Shown here: piece by piece, positions 1 through 8,553 of the stretch | How positions within the stretch are numbered: position 1 is the stretch's first letter | Layout of the letters: the number at the start of each line of letters is the position of its first letter | From: Paenibacillus hexagrammi | Lineage (GTDB): Bacteria; Bacillota; Bacilli; Paenibacillales; NBRC-103111 | Length of the DNA stretch: 64,000 nt | Direction: 5' to 3' | NCBI RefSeq assembly: GCF_021513275.1 | Contig: NZ_CP090978.1 | Location: 6,257,001 to 6,321,000 of the forward strand | Notes under the pieces: model-generated | The model's input: the letters and a program-made list of their open reading frames with translations, nothing else | Databases searched by the model: none | What the model was told of the DNA's origin: nothing | Program-made: the position numbers and the translations under genes

Positions 1-269
1 TGCAGCAGGAAGGTCCGGTCCGACACATGGATAAGGCGAACACCTTCGAGTTCTTTCATTCTTGCTGTGATAGCCTCCAGCTGTGATTGCTCGGATGCGG
101 CTACCGTGATGTCACGCACCGTCCAATTGGATCCGGTTTGGATCACGTCGATGGCAATAACGTCACCGCCATTTTCCGTAATGACCGTGATCAATTGTCC
201 AAAGTGAATCTGCTCGGTCTGCAGCTCCAATCGAAGAATAATACTTTTACCGCCCATTTTCGTATTCAT
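1..269 (-). CDS. NAD(P)-dependent malic enzyme, N-terminal ACT-domain part (cut by window edge)
   Basis: Only the first 89 codons are in the window; the rest lies to the left. The ATG at 267-269 is preceded by GAGGAAACT. The visible part begins MNTKMGGKSIILRLELQ and contains ENGGDVIAIDVI and TVRDITV, then LEGVRLIHVSDRTFLL. That pattern matches the ACT domain that precedes the catalytic body of some Firmicute malic enzymes (oxidative decarboxylation of malate to pyruvate, cytoplasmic); this is recalled from the family, not searched. It is the last readable gene of a minus-strand run with a carboxylate carrier and the Tct transporter, which fits C4/tricarboxylate use. Which paralogue it is cannot be decided without the catalytic domain. 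Confidence 0.72.
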   Translation of the reverse strand, partial: MNTKMGGKSIILRLELQTEQIHFGQLITVITENGGDVIAIDVIQTGSNWTVRDITVAASEQSQLEAITARMKELEGVRLIHVSDRTFLL

Positions 270-323
270 AGTTTCCTCTTCCTCCCTAATCCGTGCGAAC
301 ACTTCGCAACATCGATGTATTGG

Positions 324-1246
324 TTAAAACAGATTGGTAGCCATATAGACAACCGCGGTTACCGTCAGACTGCTAAGCAGCGTAGAAAGCAGCACTGCCT
401 GAGCGGCGTATTCCGGGTGATTCCCGTATTCCAGAGCAAATGCTGCGCTGTTTCTGGAGGTAGGAAAAGAGCTTGCGATGAGCAAGGCTTGGGCCGTTGT
501 TCCGTCCAGCTTCAACAGAATGATGAAGGAGAAGGCGATAACAGGTGAAATGATTAATCTGCCCAACAGGCTAAGAATAAGAGCTAGACTCATTTGCTTG
601 ATTTTCAGATAAGCGGATTGTGCGCCCAAGGTAACGAGTGCAATCGCCAGGAAAGCGTCAGCGACATGCTCGACGGGATGCCAGATAAAATCAGGTATGG
701 GAACCTGTAGGCCCCGCATGATCAGGCCCAGGATGAACGCATAAATCATAGGATTCGTCAGCAATTCCTTGTACCAGCGCTGGTTCTGTTTTTGCGCGGA
801 TACCGCATTCATCAGGCCGTACGTATTGGTTAGCAGATTCTGATAAATAGAAACCACGACCTGAATAGAAAGACCCAATGGATTATGCTGGAAGACCAGC
901 TGGCTGAAGGAAGGCCGAAATTGCCGGAGTTGCTGAGAACGATACTGTTAGAGAACGATGACGTAAGACCCTGATCGAATTTCGCCACTCTGGCCGTAAT
1001 CCGGCTAATAAGAATAAGCGCCGCGCTTTGCAGGAGCAGGAAACCCAAGATTTTGACCAGTAAGTCCGCATCAAATTTGCTTTCATAGATGTTGGTGAAC
1101 CCTACCGTCGGCAGTAAGAAATAGGCATTGAGCTTGGATAATGTGTTCATATCAAAATGAAACTTTCGATGCAGCAGCACTCCGGCTGCGATAAGTAGAA
1201 ACACAGGTACAATGACATTCAAGATAATAAGTCCAAGAACACTCAT
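324..1246 (-). pseudogene. AEC-family (auxin efflux carrier/malate permease) transporter, single-base frameshift
   Basis: Two overlapping reading frames together make one AEC carrier of roughly 307 residues. The first (from ATG 1246, SD GGAGTG) gives MSVLGLIILNVIVPVFLL and runs through NSGNFGLP; the second supplies SQLVFQHNPLGLSIQVVV and the C-terminal membrane segments to the stop at 324. The break is near 905-912, where one base is missing after the CTTCC codons. AEC proteins export or import carboxylates across the membrane; Bacillus has a malic enzyme/AEC gene pair, and here a malic enzyme follows after 54 bp. Either the gene is inactivated or the base was lost in sequencing: the coding quality on both sides of the break is still high, favouring a recent event or an error. 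Confidence 0.75.
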
Positions 1247-1269
1247 AACGGTTCACTCCATTAAGGAAA

Positions 1270-1328
1270 CCCCTGTGCAGCTGGTAAGCGTCTGACCAAG
1301 ATCAGGGCTCAATCCACGCTAACAGGGG
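1270..1328 (-). promoter_or_regulatory. Intercistronic stem-loop between tctA and the AEC gene
   Basis: CCCCTGT at 1270-1276 pairs with ACAGGGG at 1322-1328, and AGCGT at 1287-1291 pairs with ACGCT at 1316-1320. There is no T-run after it on the minus strand, so it looks more like an mRNA-processing or stability element, or a weak terminator, than a strong stop. Confidence 0.4.
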
Positions 1329-1341
1329 CTTACGAAAGCGG

Positions 1342-2868
1342 TTATCCTTCTTCGTTGACCAGAACGTTTTTCCCTCTCATCTTCAAAATCAGCGGAACGG
1401 TGATCCACAGCAGCCCGATAATAAGAAAGGCCAAGGAGATGGGCTTTTGCAAGAAAATCATAAAGTCGCCGTTTGAAATGGTGAGCGCTCTGCGCATGTT
1501 GTTTTCCATCATAGGCCCCAGAATGAGTCCCAAAACAAGGGGAGCAAGCGGATAATCGTTCTTCGACAAGAAGTAGCCTACAAGTCCGCAGCCCATGATC
1601 AAGAGTAAATCGAAGATGGAGTATTGAACGGCGTATACCCCGAATACCGAGAACACGATGATCAAAGGAATCAAATATTTGGTTGGAGTTTCAATGACTT
1701 TCGCGAAAATCTTCACCAGCGGCATATTGAGAATCAGCAGCATCAGGTTGCCGACAAACATACTGGCGATAACGCCCCAAGCCAGCGCAGGGTGATCCTG
1801 GAACAATAAGGGACCCGGCTGCACGTTGTACATAATGAAGGCCCCCATGAGGATCGCGGTGGTGCCTGAAGACGGGATGCCCAGCGTGAGCAGCGGAATC
1901 ATTGCGCCGCCGGACGCCGCATTATTGGCGGATTCCGGGGAAGCTACGCCCTCGATAGCGCCCTTGCCGAATTTCTCCGGATTCTTGCTGATCTTCTTCT
2001 CGACGATATAAGCGAAGAAAGAGGCTAGAATCGCGCCGGCGCCGGGCAGCAGGCCGATAAAGAAGCCGAGCACGGAGCCGCGTGCGATCGGGGCCGCACT
2101 ATCCTTCAAGTCCTGCTTCGTGGGCAGGATGCGATTGATTTTGGCCAGCTCGCCGTCATTGCCTTCACGGTGCAGAATGGTTTTAAACACTTCACCAACG
2201 GCAAACATACCGACAGCAACCGTTAAGAACTCCAAGCCTTGGTACAGCTCCGGTACACCAAAGGTAAATCTTTCGACGCCGGACACGTTGTCGATTCCGA
2301 TTGTAGCGAGCAGCAGGCCGAAGGCCGTCATGATCAACGCTTTAACCATCGATTTGCCCGCGAGTCCGCTAATAGCCAACAAGCCCAGAACCATGAGGGA
2401 GAAATATTCAGCAGGACCGAATTTGATGGCGACAGCGGATAAAGGCCGTGCCAGGAAAATCAGTCCGATCAAGGAGATAATCCCTGCTGCGAATGAACCG
2501 ATTGCTGAGATAGCCAGAGCCGCGCCCGCTCTCCCCTGTTTCGCCATTTGATAGCCGTCCAGCGTTGTGACAACAGAAGACGATTCTCCCGGCGTATTCA
2601 GCAGGATGGAAGTCGTGGAGCCCCCGTACATTGCTCCGTAATAGACACCGGCCAGCAAAATAATCGAGCTCGTCGCCGCTTCTTCCGCGCCCAGCCCCGC
2701 AGTCATCGTTGCCGTGATCGGGATCAGAAGTGCTACGCCGCTCATCGGGCCGATCCCGGGAAGAACGCCGACTACGGTGCCAATGAGTACCCCAAAGAAG
2801 ACGAAAACCACATTATGCCACTGCATAGCAGTACCTAAGCCGTGCAGTACATACTCGAACGTACTCAT
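1342..2868 (-). CDS. tctA: Tripartite tricarboxylate transporter, large permease TctA
   Basis: A 508-residue, very hydrophobic protein of the usual TctA length. It has the family motif GVLPGIGP at residues 34-41, a second copy GLLPGAGA in the second half, and the conserved SPESANNAASGGAMIP segment followed by LLTLGIPSSG. TctA forms the main membrane channel that takes up a tricarboxylate or similar organic acid with TctB, using substrate delivered by TctC, driven by ion gradient rather than ATP. ATG at 2868 has SD AGGAGGGG that lies inside the end of tctB; the tctB stop is one base upstream, so the two are translationally coupled. The substrate (citrate, tartrate, C4-acid or other) cannot be read from the sequence. 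Confidence 0.93.
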   Translation of the reverse strand: MSTFEYVLHGLGTAMQWHNVVFVFFGVLIGTVVGVLPGIGPMSGVALLIPITATMTAGLGAEEAATSSIILLAGVYYGAMYGGSTTSILLNTPGESSSVVTTLDGYQMAKQGRAGAALAISAIGSFAAGIISLIGLIFLARPLSAVAIKFGPAEYFSLMVLGLLAISGLAGKSMVKALIMTAFGLLLATIGIDNVSGVERFTFGVPELYQGLEFLTVAVGMFAVGEVFKTILHREGNDGELAKINRILPTKQDLKDSAAPIARGSVLGFFIGLLPGAGAILASFFAYIVEKKISKNPEKFGKGAIEGVASPESANNAASGGAMIPLLTLGIPSSGTTAILMGAFIMYNVQPGPLLFQDHPALAWGVIASMFVGNLMLLILNMPLVKIFAKVIETPTKYLIPLIIVFSVFGVYAVQYSIFDLLLIMGCGLVGYFLSKNDYPLAPLVLGLILGPMMENNMRRALTISNGDFMIFLQKPISLAFLIIGLLWITVPLILKMRGKNVLVNEEG

Positions 2869-2869
2869 G

Positions 2870-3331
2870 TTATGCCCCTCCTAGCCATGCCGGAAATCCG
2901 GGCAGCGACCCGTCCAGAACATGCACATATAAGTAGTAAACGCCATAGGAGAAACCGGCGGCGATTAGTAGTGACACCCAGACTTTGCCTCTTTGCATCG
3001 TTTGAAAGCCGATCATCAGGAATAGAAAGGTCGAGATCACGAAACCGATGTCTTCAATAAAAAACGCGTACAAGACGGCGGCAGCGAAGATGATTCCGAA
3101 TCTTTTATAATCCAGCTGTTCTTTGCTTTTCTCCGCACGCTGCTTGCGAAATGTCTCATAGATAAGACGAACGCTCATCAGAGACAGGAATGAACCCAGA
3201 ATCATCGGGAAAATGTTAGCTCCCACATTACTGCCGTAAGCGCTTGTCGAAATCCCTAGGGAGCCTATGACGAAAGCAATCCCTATGGCAAAAAAGACAA
3301 TACCCGCATAACGGTCAAACGTCGTATTCAT
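2870..3331 (-). CDS. tctB: Tripartite tricarboxylate transporter, small permease TctB
   Basis: A 153-residue protein with four predicted hydrophobic segments (about residues 8-28, 38-58, 80-100 and 110-140), the size and layout of TctB, the small partner of TctA in the membrane. Start ATG at 3331 with AGGAGG seven bases upstream. TctB is poorly conserved in sequence, so the identification rests mainly on size, topology and its place between tctC and tctA. A strong stem-loop lies just upstream, between tctC and this gene. Confidence 0.88.
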   Translation of the reverse strand: MNTTFDRYAGIVFFAIGIAFVIGSLGISTSAYGSNVGANIFPMILGSFLSLMSVRLIYETFRKQRAEKSKEQLDYKRFGIIFAAAVLYAFFIEDIGFVISTFLFLMIGFQTMQRGKVWVSLLIAAGFSYGVYYLYVHVLDGSLPGFPAWLGGA

Positions 3332-3351
3332 AGCTGTGCCTCCTACCCTAA

Positions 3352-3381
3352 ATCAGGGAGAAGGTTACTCTTCTCCCTGAT
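3352..3381 (-). promoter_or_regulatory. Perfect 12-bp stem-loop between tctC and tctB
   Basis: ATCAGGGAGAAG (3352-3363) and its exact complement (3370-3381) enclose a 6-base loop. On the minus strand no T-run follows, so complete termination is unlikely. Such hairpins after the binding-protein gene commonly protect the upstream mRNA and give more binding protein than permease; that role is inferred here. Confidence 0.6.
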
Positions 3382-3394
3382 GTCTTTAGGATTT

Positions 3395-4465
3395 TTATTT
3401 CTGCATACCGAGTGCTGTCAACATATCCTTCAGCTGTGTTTCCTGCTGGACCAGGAATGTTTTGAAATCGTCCCCGTTTTTATAATCCGTCTCCCAGTTG
3501 TTCGCTTCCATTTCTTTTTTCCATGTATCGGACTCTACCATTTTCTTGAGGGTGTCTTCCCAGTAGCTCTTCGCATCGGCGCTCATATTCTTCGGTCCGA
3601 AGATGCCGCGCCAGATCAGAAACTCAGCATCAATGCCTTGCTCCTTCATCGTAGGAACGTCTTTCAGGTTGCCGCCCAAACGAGCAGGCGCTGCGACAGC
3701 CAGGATGCGGATTTTGCCGGCCTTCACATATTGGTCAAGAGATGAGGCATCGGTTCCGAGAACGTCGGCGTTACCGCCAAGCAGTGCGGTGACCGCTTCG
3801 CCGCCCCCGTCATAGGACACATATTTCACCTTTTTCGGATCGATACCGTATTTGAACGCTGGCAGAATGGAGACGAGGTGGTCCATAGAGCCTGGCGCGG
3901 AACCGCCGGCTACCGTCAGCTTGGTCGGGTCGGCTTTCATATCATCGAGTAAGGATTTCAAATCCTTATACTTGGAATTAGCTGCAACGGCTACCGCTCC
4001 ATAATCTTTCGTTAATTGAGCCAGCGGCGTGGTGTCGTTGAAGCCATAAGGCGTGTTGCCTTCTTTTTTCAGATGGTTGATTAGAATCGGAGGCGAGCTT
4101 ACGAACAGCTTGTAGTTGTCTTTGACATCTTTGGTCGCATATTCAGCCATGAATACCGCGCCGCCGCCGCCAGGTTTGTTCTCAACAGTTACCGGCTTAT
4201 CGACCGCTTTTGTATCGGAGAGAACCTTAGCGATAGTACGGGCTGTCATGTCCCATCCCCCGCCTGCCCCGGATGGAGCGATAATGCTGAGCGCCTTTTC
4301 GGGATAGTTAGATTTTGCGGCTGCTGGAGCCGTCGTTTCTTTGCCCTTATCCGCAGGTGCGCTTGTAGCTGCCGGTTTATCCGTGTTGCCGCATGCAGCT
4401 AAGCTGACGGAGAGAATACTGATGGCTGTAACCTTCCAGGAAATCGATAGAAGCTGTTTTATCAA
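3395..4465 (-). CDS. tctC: Tripartite tricarboxylate transporter substrate-binding lipoprotein TctC
   Basis: A 356-residue extracytoplasmic binding protein. I place the start at TTG 4465 because GGAGGGG sits six bases before it; a TTG 15 bases further upstream would overlap that SD. The product then begins MIKQLLSISW with a lipobox LSVSLAAC (Cys25) and a low-complexity Ala/Lys linker, so it is a membrane-anchored lipoprotein. YPEKALSIIAPSGAGGGWDMTAR is the usual N-terminal ligand-binding start of this family, followed by VENKPGGGGAVFMAEYA. First gene of the operon tctC-tctB-tctA-AEC-malic enzyme. A cre-like site lies upstream and a divergent CitA/DcuS-type two-component system is the likely activator. 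Confidence 0.93.
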   Translation of the reverse strand: MIKQLLSISWKVTAISILSVSLAACGNTDKPAATSAPADKGKETTAPAAAKSNYPEKALSIIAPSGAGGGWDMTARTIAKVLSDTKAVDKPVTVENKPGGGGAVFMAEYATKDVKDNYKLFVSSPPILINHLKKEGNTPYGFNDTTPLAQLTKDYGAVAVAANSKYKDLKSLLDDMKADPTKLTVAGGSAPGSMDHLVSILPAFKYGIDPKKVKYVSYDGGGEAVTALLGGNADVLGTDASSLDQYVKAGKIRILAVAAPARLGGNLKDVPTMKEQGIDAEFLIWRGIFGPKNMSADAKSYWEDTLKKMVESDTWKKEMEANNWETDYKNGDDFKTFLVQQETQLKDMLTALGMQK

Positions 4466-4520
4466 ATGAAACCCCTCCAATATAGATGTTAGTTGGTTGC
4501 TATTCTTGTATGCGCTTTCT

Positions 4521-4534
4521 TTGAAGCGCTTTCA
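4521..4534 (-). promoter_or_regulatory. cre-like (CcpA) site upstream of tctC
   Basis: On the minus strand this reads TGAAAGCGCTTCAA, close to the catabolite-responsive consensus TGWAANCGNTNWCA; a further GCGCTTTC lies at 4513-4520. It is placed in the 237-bp divergent region between tctC and the sensor kinase gene, where CcpA repression of organic-acid uptake would make sense. Sequence match only. Confidence 0.5.
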
Positions 4535-4702
4535 GAATAACACTTGCTCCCTTCTCTTGAATAGTTTGTGACGATTAGTTGTATTAAGAGCGTTTTGGAC
4601 ATTTTGTTCATATTGTTCACGGCATGGTGAAGGCGGGAATCACCGAAACGGGAATGCTTTATGATACAATACATTCAAAAAAATGGAGGCTAACCGCGGC
4701 TG

Positions 4703-6295
4703 ATGAAATTACAAACGAAGCTCGTCCTGATTATTTGTTCGCTTCTTCTGGTCGTTATTCTCAGTTTGGGGTCCATTTTCTACTACATTATGACCACTGC
4801 GCTTGAGGATCAAATCGGAACAAGGGCGCTAAAAGTGGCCGTCACGATAGCCAATATGCCGGAAATTCGAGGCGCATTTGGAACGGCTGATCCTCCCAAA
4901 ATCATTCAACCCATCGTAGAGAGCATTCGAGAGCAAATTGATGCCGAGTTTATCGTTGTCGGTAATAAAGAGGGGATTAGGTACTCACATCCGATACCAG
5001 AGAGAATCGGCAAAGAAATGGTCGGCGGCGACAACGGACCTGTGCTTGAGGGTAAGGCGATAATATCCAAAGCGGTTGGCTCCCTCGGACCTTCATTGCG
5101 CGGCAAAGCGCCGGTTTTTGATGAAGGCGGACATGTGATCGGCATCGTATCCGTCGGCTTCCTAGCCGAAGATATCGATACCATAACGGAAGTGTATCAA
5201 TCGCGTATTGAGCTAATCTCCCTGCTCGTGCTTGTGGTAGGTCTCATTGGCTCTCTCCTGATCGCCCGCAGCGTTAGGAATTCGATTCACGGGCTCGAGC
5301 CCAAAGAAATCGGAGAGCTGTACACAGAGAAGCAAGCGATCCTGCAAACGATTCGTGAGGGCATTATTGCCGTTAATCGCGAAGGCATCATCACGATGGC
5401 GAACCGGTATGCTCTGCAGCTGATGGAGCTGCCGCCTACCGCCAGAATCATAGGCAGACATGTGGAAACTGTATTGCCGAATACGAGATTAATCGAAGTC
5501 GTGCGAACAGGCGCGGCCGAATTCGACCAGGAGATGCTGATCGGCGATCACGAGGTGATTGTCAACCGGGTACCTATCCTGACACGCAAACAGGCGGTAA
5601 CCGGAGCCGTTTCCAGCTTTCGGAGCAAATCCGAGCTGTACCGGTTAGCGGAGGAGCTCTCCCAAGTGAAGCGTTTTGCAGAAGCATTGCGGGCGCAGAC
5701 GCATGAATTTTCCAACAAGCTCTATGTCATATCCGGGCTCATTCAGCTGGAATCGTATCAAGAAGCGGTCGATCTCATTACCAAAGAATCAGATGTCCAT
5801 CAGAACTGGGTGCAGTTCATTATGCACGAAATCCCCGATCCAATGATCGGAGGCCTGCTGATCGGCAAATTCAACCGCGCGCAGGAGCTGAAGGTTACCT
5901 TTGAAATTGACCGCGAAAGCTCCTTTCGGGATGTGCCCGAGGGGCTTGACCGGAGCCTGCTGATTACCATCATCGGCAACCTGATTGATAATGCTATGGA
6001 GGCTGTAAGGGCGGGTGGAGAGCATGTCGAGCCTTATGTGAAGGTGTTCTTAACCGATTTGGGAGATGATCTCATCATCGAATGCGAGGATCGGGGCGGC
6101 GGAATTCCAGATGAAATCGGGGCTGCTATTTTTGAAAAGGGCTTCTCCACCAAAGCCGGTGAGCAGCGGGGTATCGGCTTGTCGTTAGTGCAGCATGCGG
6201 TTCAGAAGCTGAACGGGTACATCACGTATCAAAAAAATCCCGAGGGCGGCACGATTTTCACGGTAGCCATCCCCAAATCCGGTAACGGCAAATAG
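4703..6295 (+). CDS. CitA/DcuS/MalK-type sensor histidine kinase
   Basis: A 530-residue membrane kinase sensing an external carboxylate. Residues about 8-30 form TM1, followed by an extracytoplasmic PAS-like (Cache) domain with ANMPEIR and IRYSHPIPERIGKEMVGGD, typical of DcuS/CitA/MalK sensors. A second TM lies near 172-190, then a cytoplasmic PAS domain. The dimerisation helix carries QTHEFSNKL with the phospho-acceptor His334, and the ATPase domain has NLIDNAMEAV, EDRGGGIP and GIGLSLVQHAV. The ATG has GGAGG 13 bases upstream, a little far. It is divergent from the tct operon and followed after 11 bp by its response regulator, so control of that operon is the simplest reading. Confidence 0.92.
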   Translation: MKLQTKLVLIICSLLLVVILSLGSIFYYIMTTALEDQIGTRALKVAVTIANMPEIRGAFGTADPPKIIQPIVESIREQIDAEFIVVGNKEGIRYSHPIPERIGKEMVGGDNGPVLEGKAIISKAVGSLGPSLRGKAPVFDEGGHVIGIVSVGFLAEDIDTITEVYQSRIELISLLVLVVGLIGSLLIARSVRNSIHGLEPKEIGELYTEKQAILQTIREGIIAVNREGIITMANRYALQLMELPPTARIIGRHVETVLPNTRLIEVVRTGAAEFDQEMLIGDHEVIVNRVPILTRKQAVTGAVSSFRSKSELYRLAEELSQVKRFAEALRAQTHEFSNKLYVISGLIQLESYQEAVDLITKESDVHQNWVQFIMHEIPDPMIGGLLIGKFNRAQELKVTFEIDRESSFRDVPEGLDRSLLITIIGNLIDNAMEAVRAGGEHVEPYVKVFLTDLGDDLIIECEDRGGGIPDEIGAAIFEKGFSTKAGEQRGIGLSLVQHAVQKLNGYITYQKNPEGGTIFTVAIPKSGNGK

Positions 6296-6306
6296 GAGTG
6301 ATTGAT

Positions 6307-7029
6307 ATGAGCACGGAGCATGACGGGCAGAATATTGAAGTGCTGATCATCGAAGACGATGTAAAAATTGCTGAAATTAATCGCAGGTTTATCGAAAAAG
6401 TGGAGGGCTTTCGCGTTGTCGGAATCGCGACAGATGACGGACAAGCGAAGGAGCAGCTGGATATCCTGCAGCCGCAATTGGTCATGCTGGATGTGTTTTT
6501 CCCGGGCGGCAGCGGATTGGAGCTGCTCTCTTACATCCGTCAGCATTACCGGGACATGGACGTGATCATGATTACAGCGGCCAAAGAAATCGACACCGTC
6601 AAGGAAGCTGTGCGCTGCGGTGCGTTTGACTATATCATCAAGCCGTTGATTTTCAACCGGCTGCAGGAAACGCTGCTGCGGTATTTGGATTTTCACCGGG
6701 AGATTTACCGGCTGCACGGCAGCGGTATGGTTGACCAAAGCGATGTCGACAGGTTGTTGTCCGGCTCGGGGAGGAAAGAGCATCGGGCGGAAGTCCCTCT
6801 CCTCCCCAAGGGCATTGATAAATTAACGCTGGATAAAATTATTCAGGCGATTTCAGCTGCTGAAGGCGGCATGACGGCGGAGCAAATCGCCAAGGAAATC
6901 GGCGCCAGCCGGTCAACGGGAAGAAGATACCTGGAGCATCTGGTCAGCTCAGGCGAAGTATTCGCCGATCTCAACTATGGCGTCGTCGGACGCCCGGAGA
7001 GAGTTTACCGCAAGAAGGAGCAAGTGTAG
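6307..7029 (+). CDS. CitB/DcuR-type response regulator
   Basis: A 240-residue regulator partnered with the preceding kinase. The receiver domain starts VLIIEDDVKIAEINRRF, the phospho-acceptor is Asp62 in MLDVFFPGG, and IIKPL provides the conserved Lys. The C-terminal half (GGMTAEQIAKEIGASRSTGRRYLEHL) is the winged HTH of the CitB/DcuR group. I start at ATG 6307 because AGGAG at 6294-6298 is eight bases upstream; the in-frame GTG at 6298 falls inside that SD. The kinase stop codon and this SD overlap, so the pair is one transcript. Confidence 0.92.
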   Translation: MSTEHDGQNIEVLIIEDDVKIAEINRRFIEKVEGFRVVGIATDDGQAKEQLDILQPQLVMLDVFFPGGSGLELLSYIRQHYRDMDVIMITAAKEIDTVKEAVRCGAFDYIIKPLIFNRLQETLLRYLDFHREIYRLHGSGMVDQSDVDRLLSGSGRKEHRAEVPLLPKGIDKLTLDKIIQAISAAEGGMTAEQIAKEIGASRSTGRRYLEHLVSSGEVFADLNYGVVGRPERVYRKKEQV

Positions 7030-7035
7030 CTTAGC

Positions 7036-8303
7036 CTACACATAAGCACGAATAGTCTTGAGCCCCGCCAAAGCGAAGATTCCCAGCGCCGTCATCCCGA
7101 TCCCGCAGATGAGCAAGCTGATCGACGGGCTGAACCAATCAGACGCTGTGGAGAAACAGGCCAGACCAATTGGCGGCGCAATACTGGATAGGGAACCAAG
7201 CGTTCCGAATACCCTACCTTGTATAGAGGGCTCGACTTCCAGGCGGAGCATGTTATTGATAATCAAGGTGCTAAAGGAGAAGATAAAGCCTGCCATCAAA
7301 ATAAACGGTAACGCCCCCCTCCGCTTCCCGTTTGGGATAGAAGCACATATACGGGGCCAAGCATGACTACGCTGAGCAGGATCCATATACCTCTGTGCTT
7401 CAGTCTGTTTCCCGCGATCATAATGAAGCCGGAGCCCAGTACGTACCCAAGAGGAATACACGCCTCAATGAGTCCAAAGATGAACGGACTCGCCAGCCAC
7501 ACCTGAACAGCCATTACCTGGGTCAGCATGAGCGCCGATAGAAAGAACATGAACAGCAGGGGCAGCAGCAGGAGCGCAGCCCGAACCATAGGTTCCTTCC
7601 AGATGAAGGATAGCCCGAAGAAGAAATCCTCTTTGAACGTCGTTGCCTGCTGCTGCGTGCCGGAGGGCTTGCTGGGAAATGCCCCGCCAGCGAATAAAAG
7701 CAATGCTGAAACCAGGTAGCTGACGGCATCCAGAGAGAGGGCGAATACGCCACCGTAGACCGCAACGGCGATTCCCCCAAGGGCAAAACCCGAGATGCGG
7801 ATGACATTATCCGCGATCACCATGGCGCCCGAGGCTTGCTGAATCTGCTCCCTGGCCACCAGATGCACAAGCGAGGCTTGGAACGCCGGCGAGTAGAATA
7901 AACCCGCTGTGGAGGTCAGAACGGTAAGCAGCAGAATGACGTAGAAAGACGTCCCGGGGATTAGCATGGACAATGCCATTCCCGCGACGAGCAGAAACCG
8001 GCTTATGTCGGACAGGTACATTAGCACTCTGCGGTCCACCCGATCGGCGATGGTACCTGCTAAGGTGCCGAAAAGCATCTGAACAATCAAGGTGGCGATC
8101 AGCACCACAGACATCAGCTTGGCGCTGCCTGTCGATTGAAGCACCCAGAGGTTCAAAGCAATACTGTGGAACGCATTCCCAAGTAAAGACACACAGTGGC
8201 TGGCGAAGATGCAGACAAACGGCCGATTCCTCCAAATCGGCTTCGACGCCCACTTGGATAGGGCTACTGTCTGCCCCTCTGTTTGATTAGATAAACCGAG
8301 CAT
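7036..8303 (-). pseudogene. MFS transporter with a frameshift in a run of six Gs
   Basis: Two frames join into one MFS protein of about 422 residues, resembling the 12-TM MFS group with LMSVVLIATLIVQMLFG and a conserved ADRVDRR loop after TM2. The first frame starts at ATG 8303 (SD AGGAGG) and leaves its path after LLSQTGSGG; the second picks up as ALPFILMAGFIFSFSTLI and ends at 7036. The break is at 7314-7319, a C6 tract on the plus strand (G6 in the coding strand); one more G restores the frame. The substrate is unknown. Its promoter region carries a palindrome matching that of the upstream LacI-family gene, so the pair is probably a regulator and its transporter. Confidence 0.78.
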
Positions 8304-8324
8304 ACAATCCCTCCTTTTAGTTAC

Positions 8325-8336
8325 TTAAACGTTTAA
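8325..8336. promoter_or_regulatory. LacI-family operator in the MFS promoter
   Basis: Perfect 12-bp palindrome TTAAACGTTTAA with the central CG typical of LacI/PurR-type operators, 22 bp before the MFS start codon. A near copy lies in front of the LacI-family gene at 9500-9513. Confidence 0.65.
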
Positions 8337-8393
8337 ATTAATAAAAAGAAAAGCAGGTAATCTTTGCGAGGATCGTTGATAAAGGGAAATGGA

Positions 8394-8516
8394 GAGCTCC
8401 GTAGTTTTCGGAGAAGCGTAGCGGTCGCCTTTGACAGTTTGTTATCACCTTTAAAGCATTTCATTCAATCGAATAACAAAATGTCAACAGCGATTGGAGA
8501 AAAGCTACGGAAGCTC
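8394..8516. repeat. Long imperfect inverted repeat in the MFS-LacI intergenic region
   Basis: The left arm holds GAGCTCCGTAGTTTTC (8394-8409) and TTTGACAGTTTGTTATC (8430-8446). The right arm holds GAATAACAAAATGTCAA (8471-8487) and GAAAAGCTACGGAAGCTC (8499-8516), which complement the left arm with few mismatches. The loop is about 24 bases and the left arm has an extra 9-base bulge. This is the design of an interspersed palindromic element rather than a simple terminator. No second copy is present in this window. Confidence 0.6.
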
Positions 8517-8553
8517 GTAATTGCCTCTTCTTTATCGACAAACCGAGCAGAGA

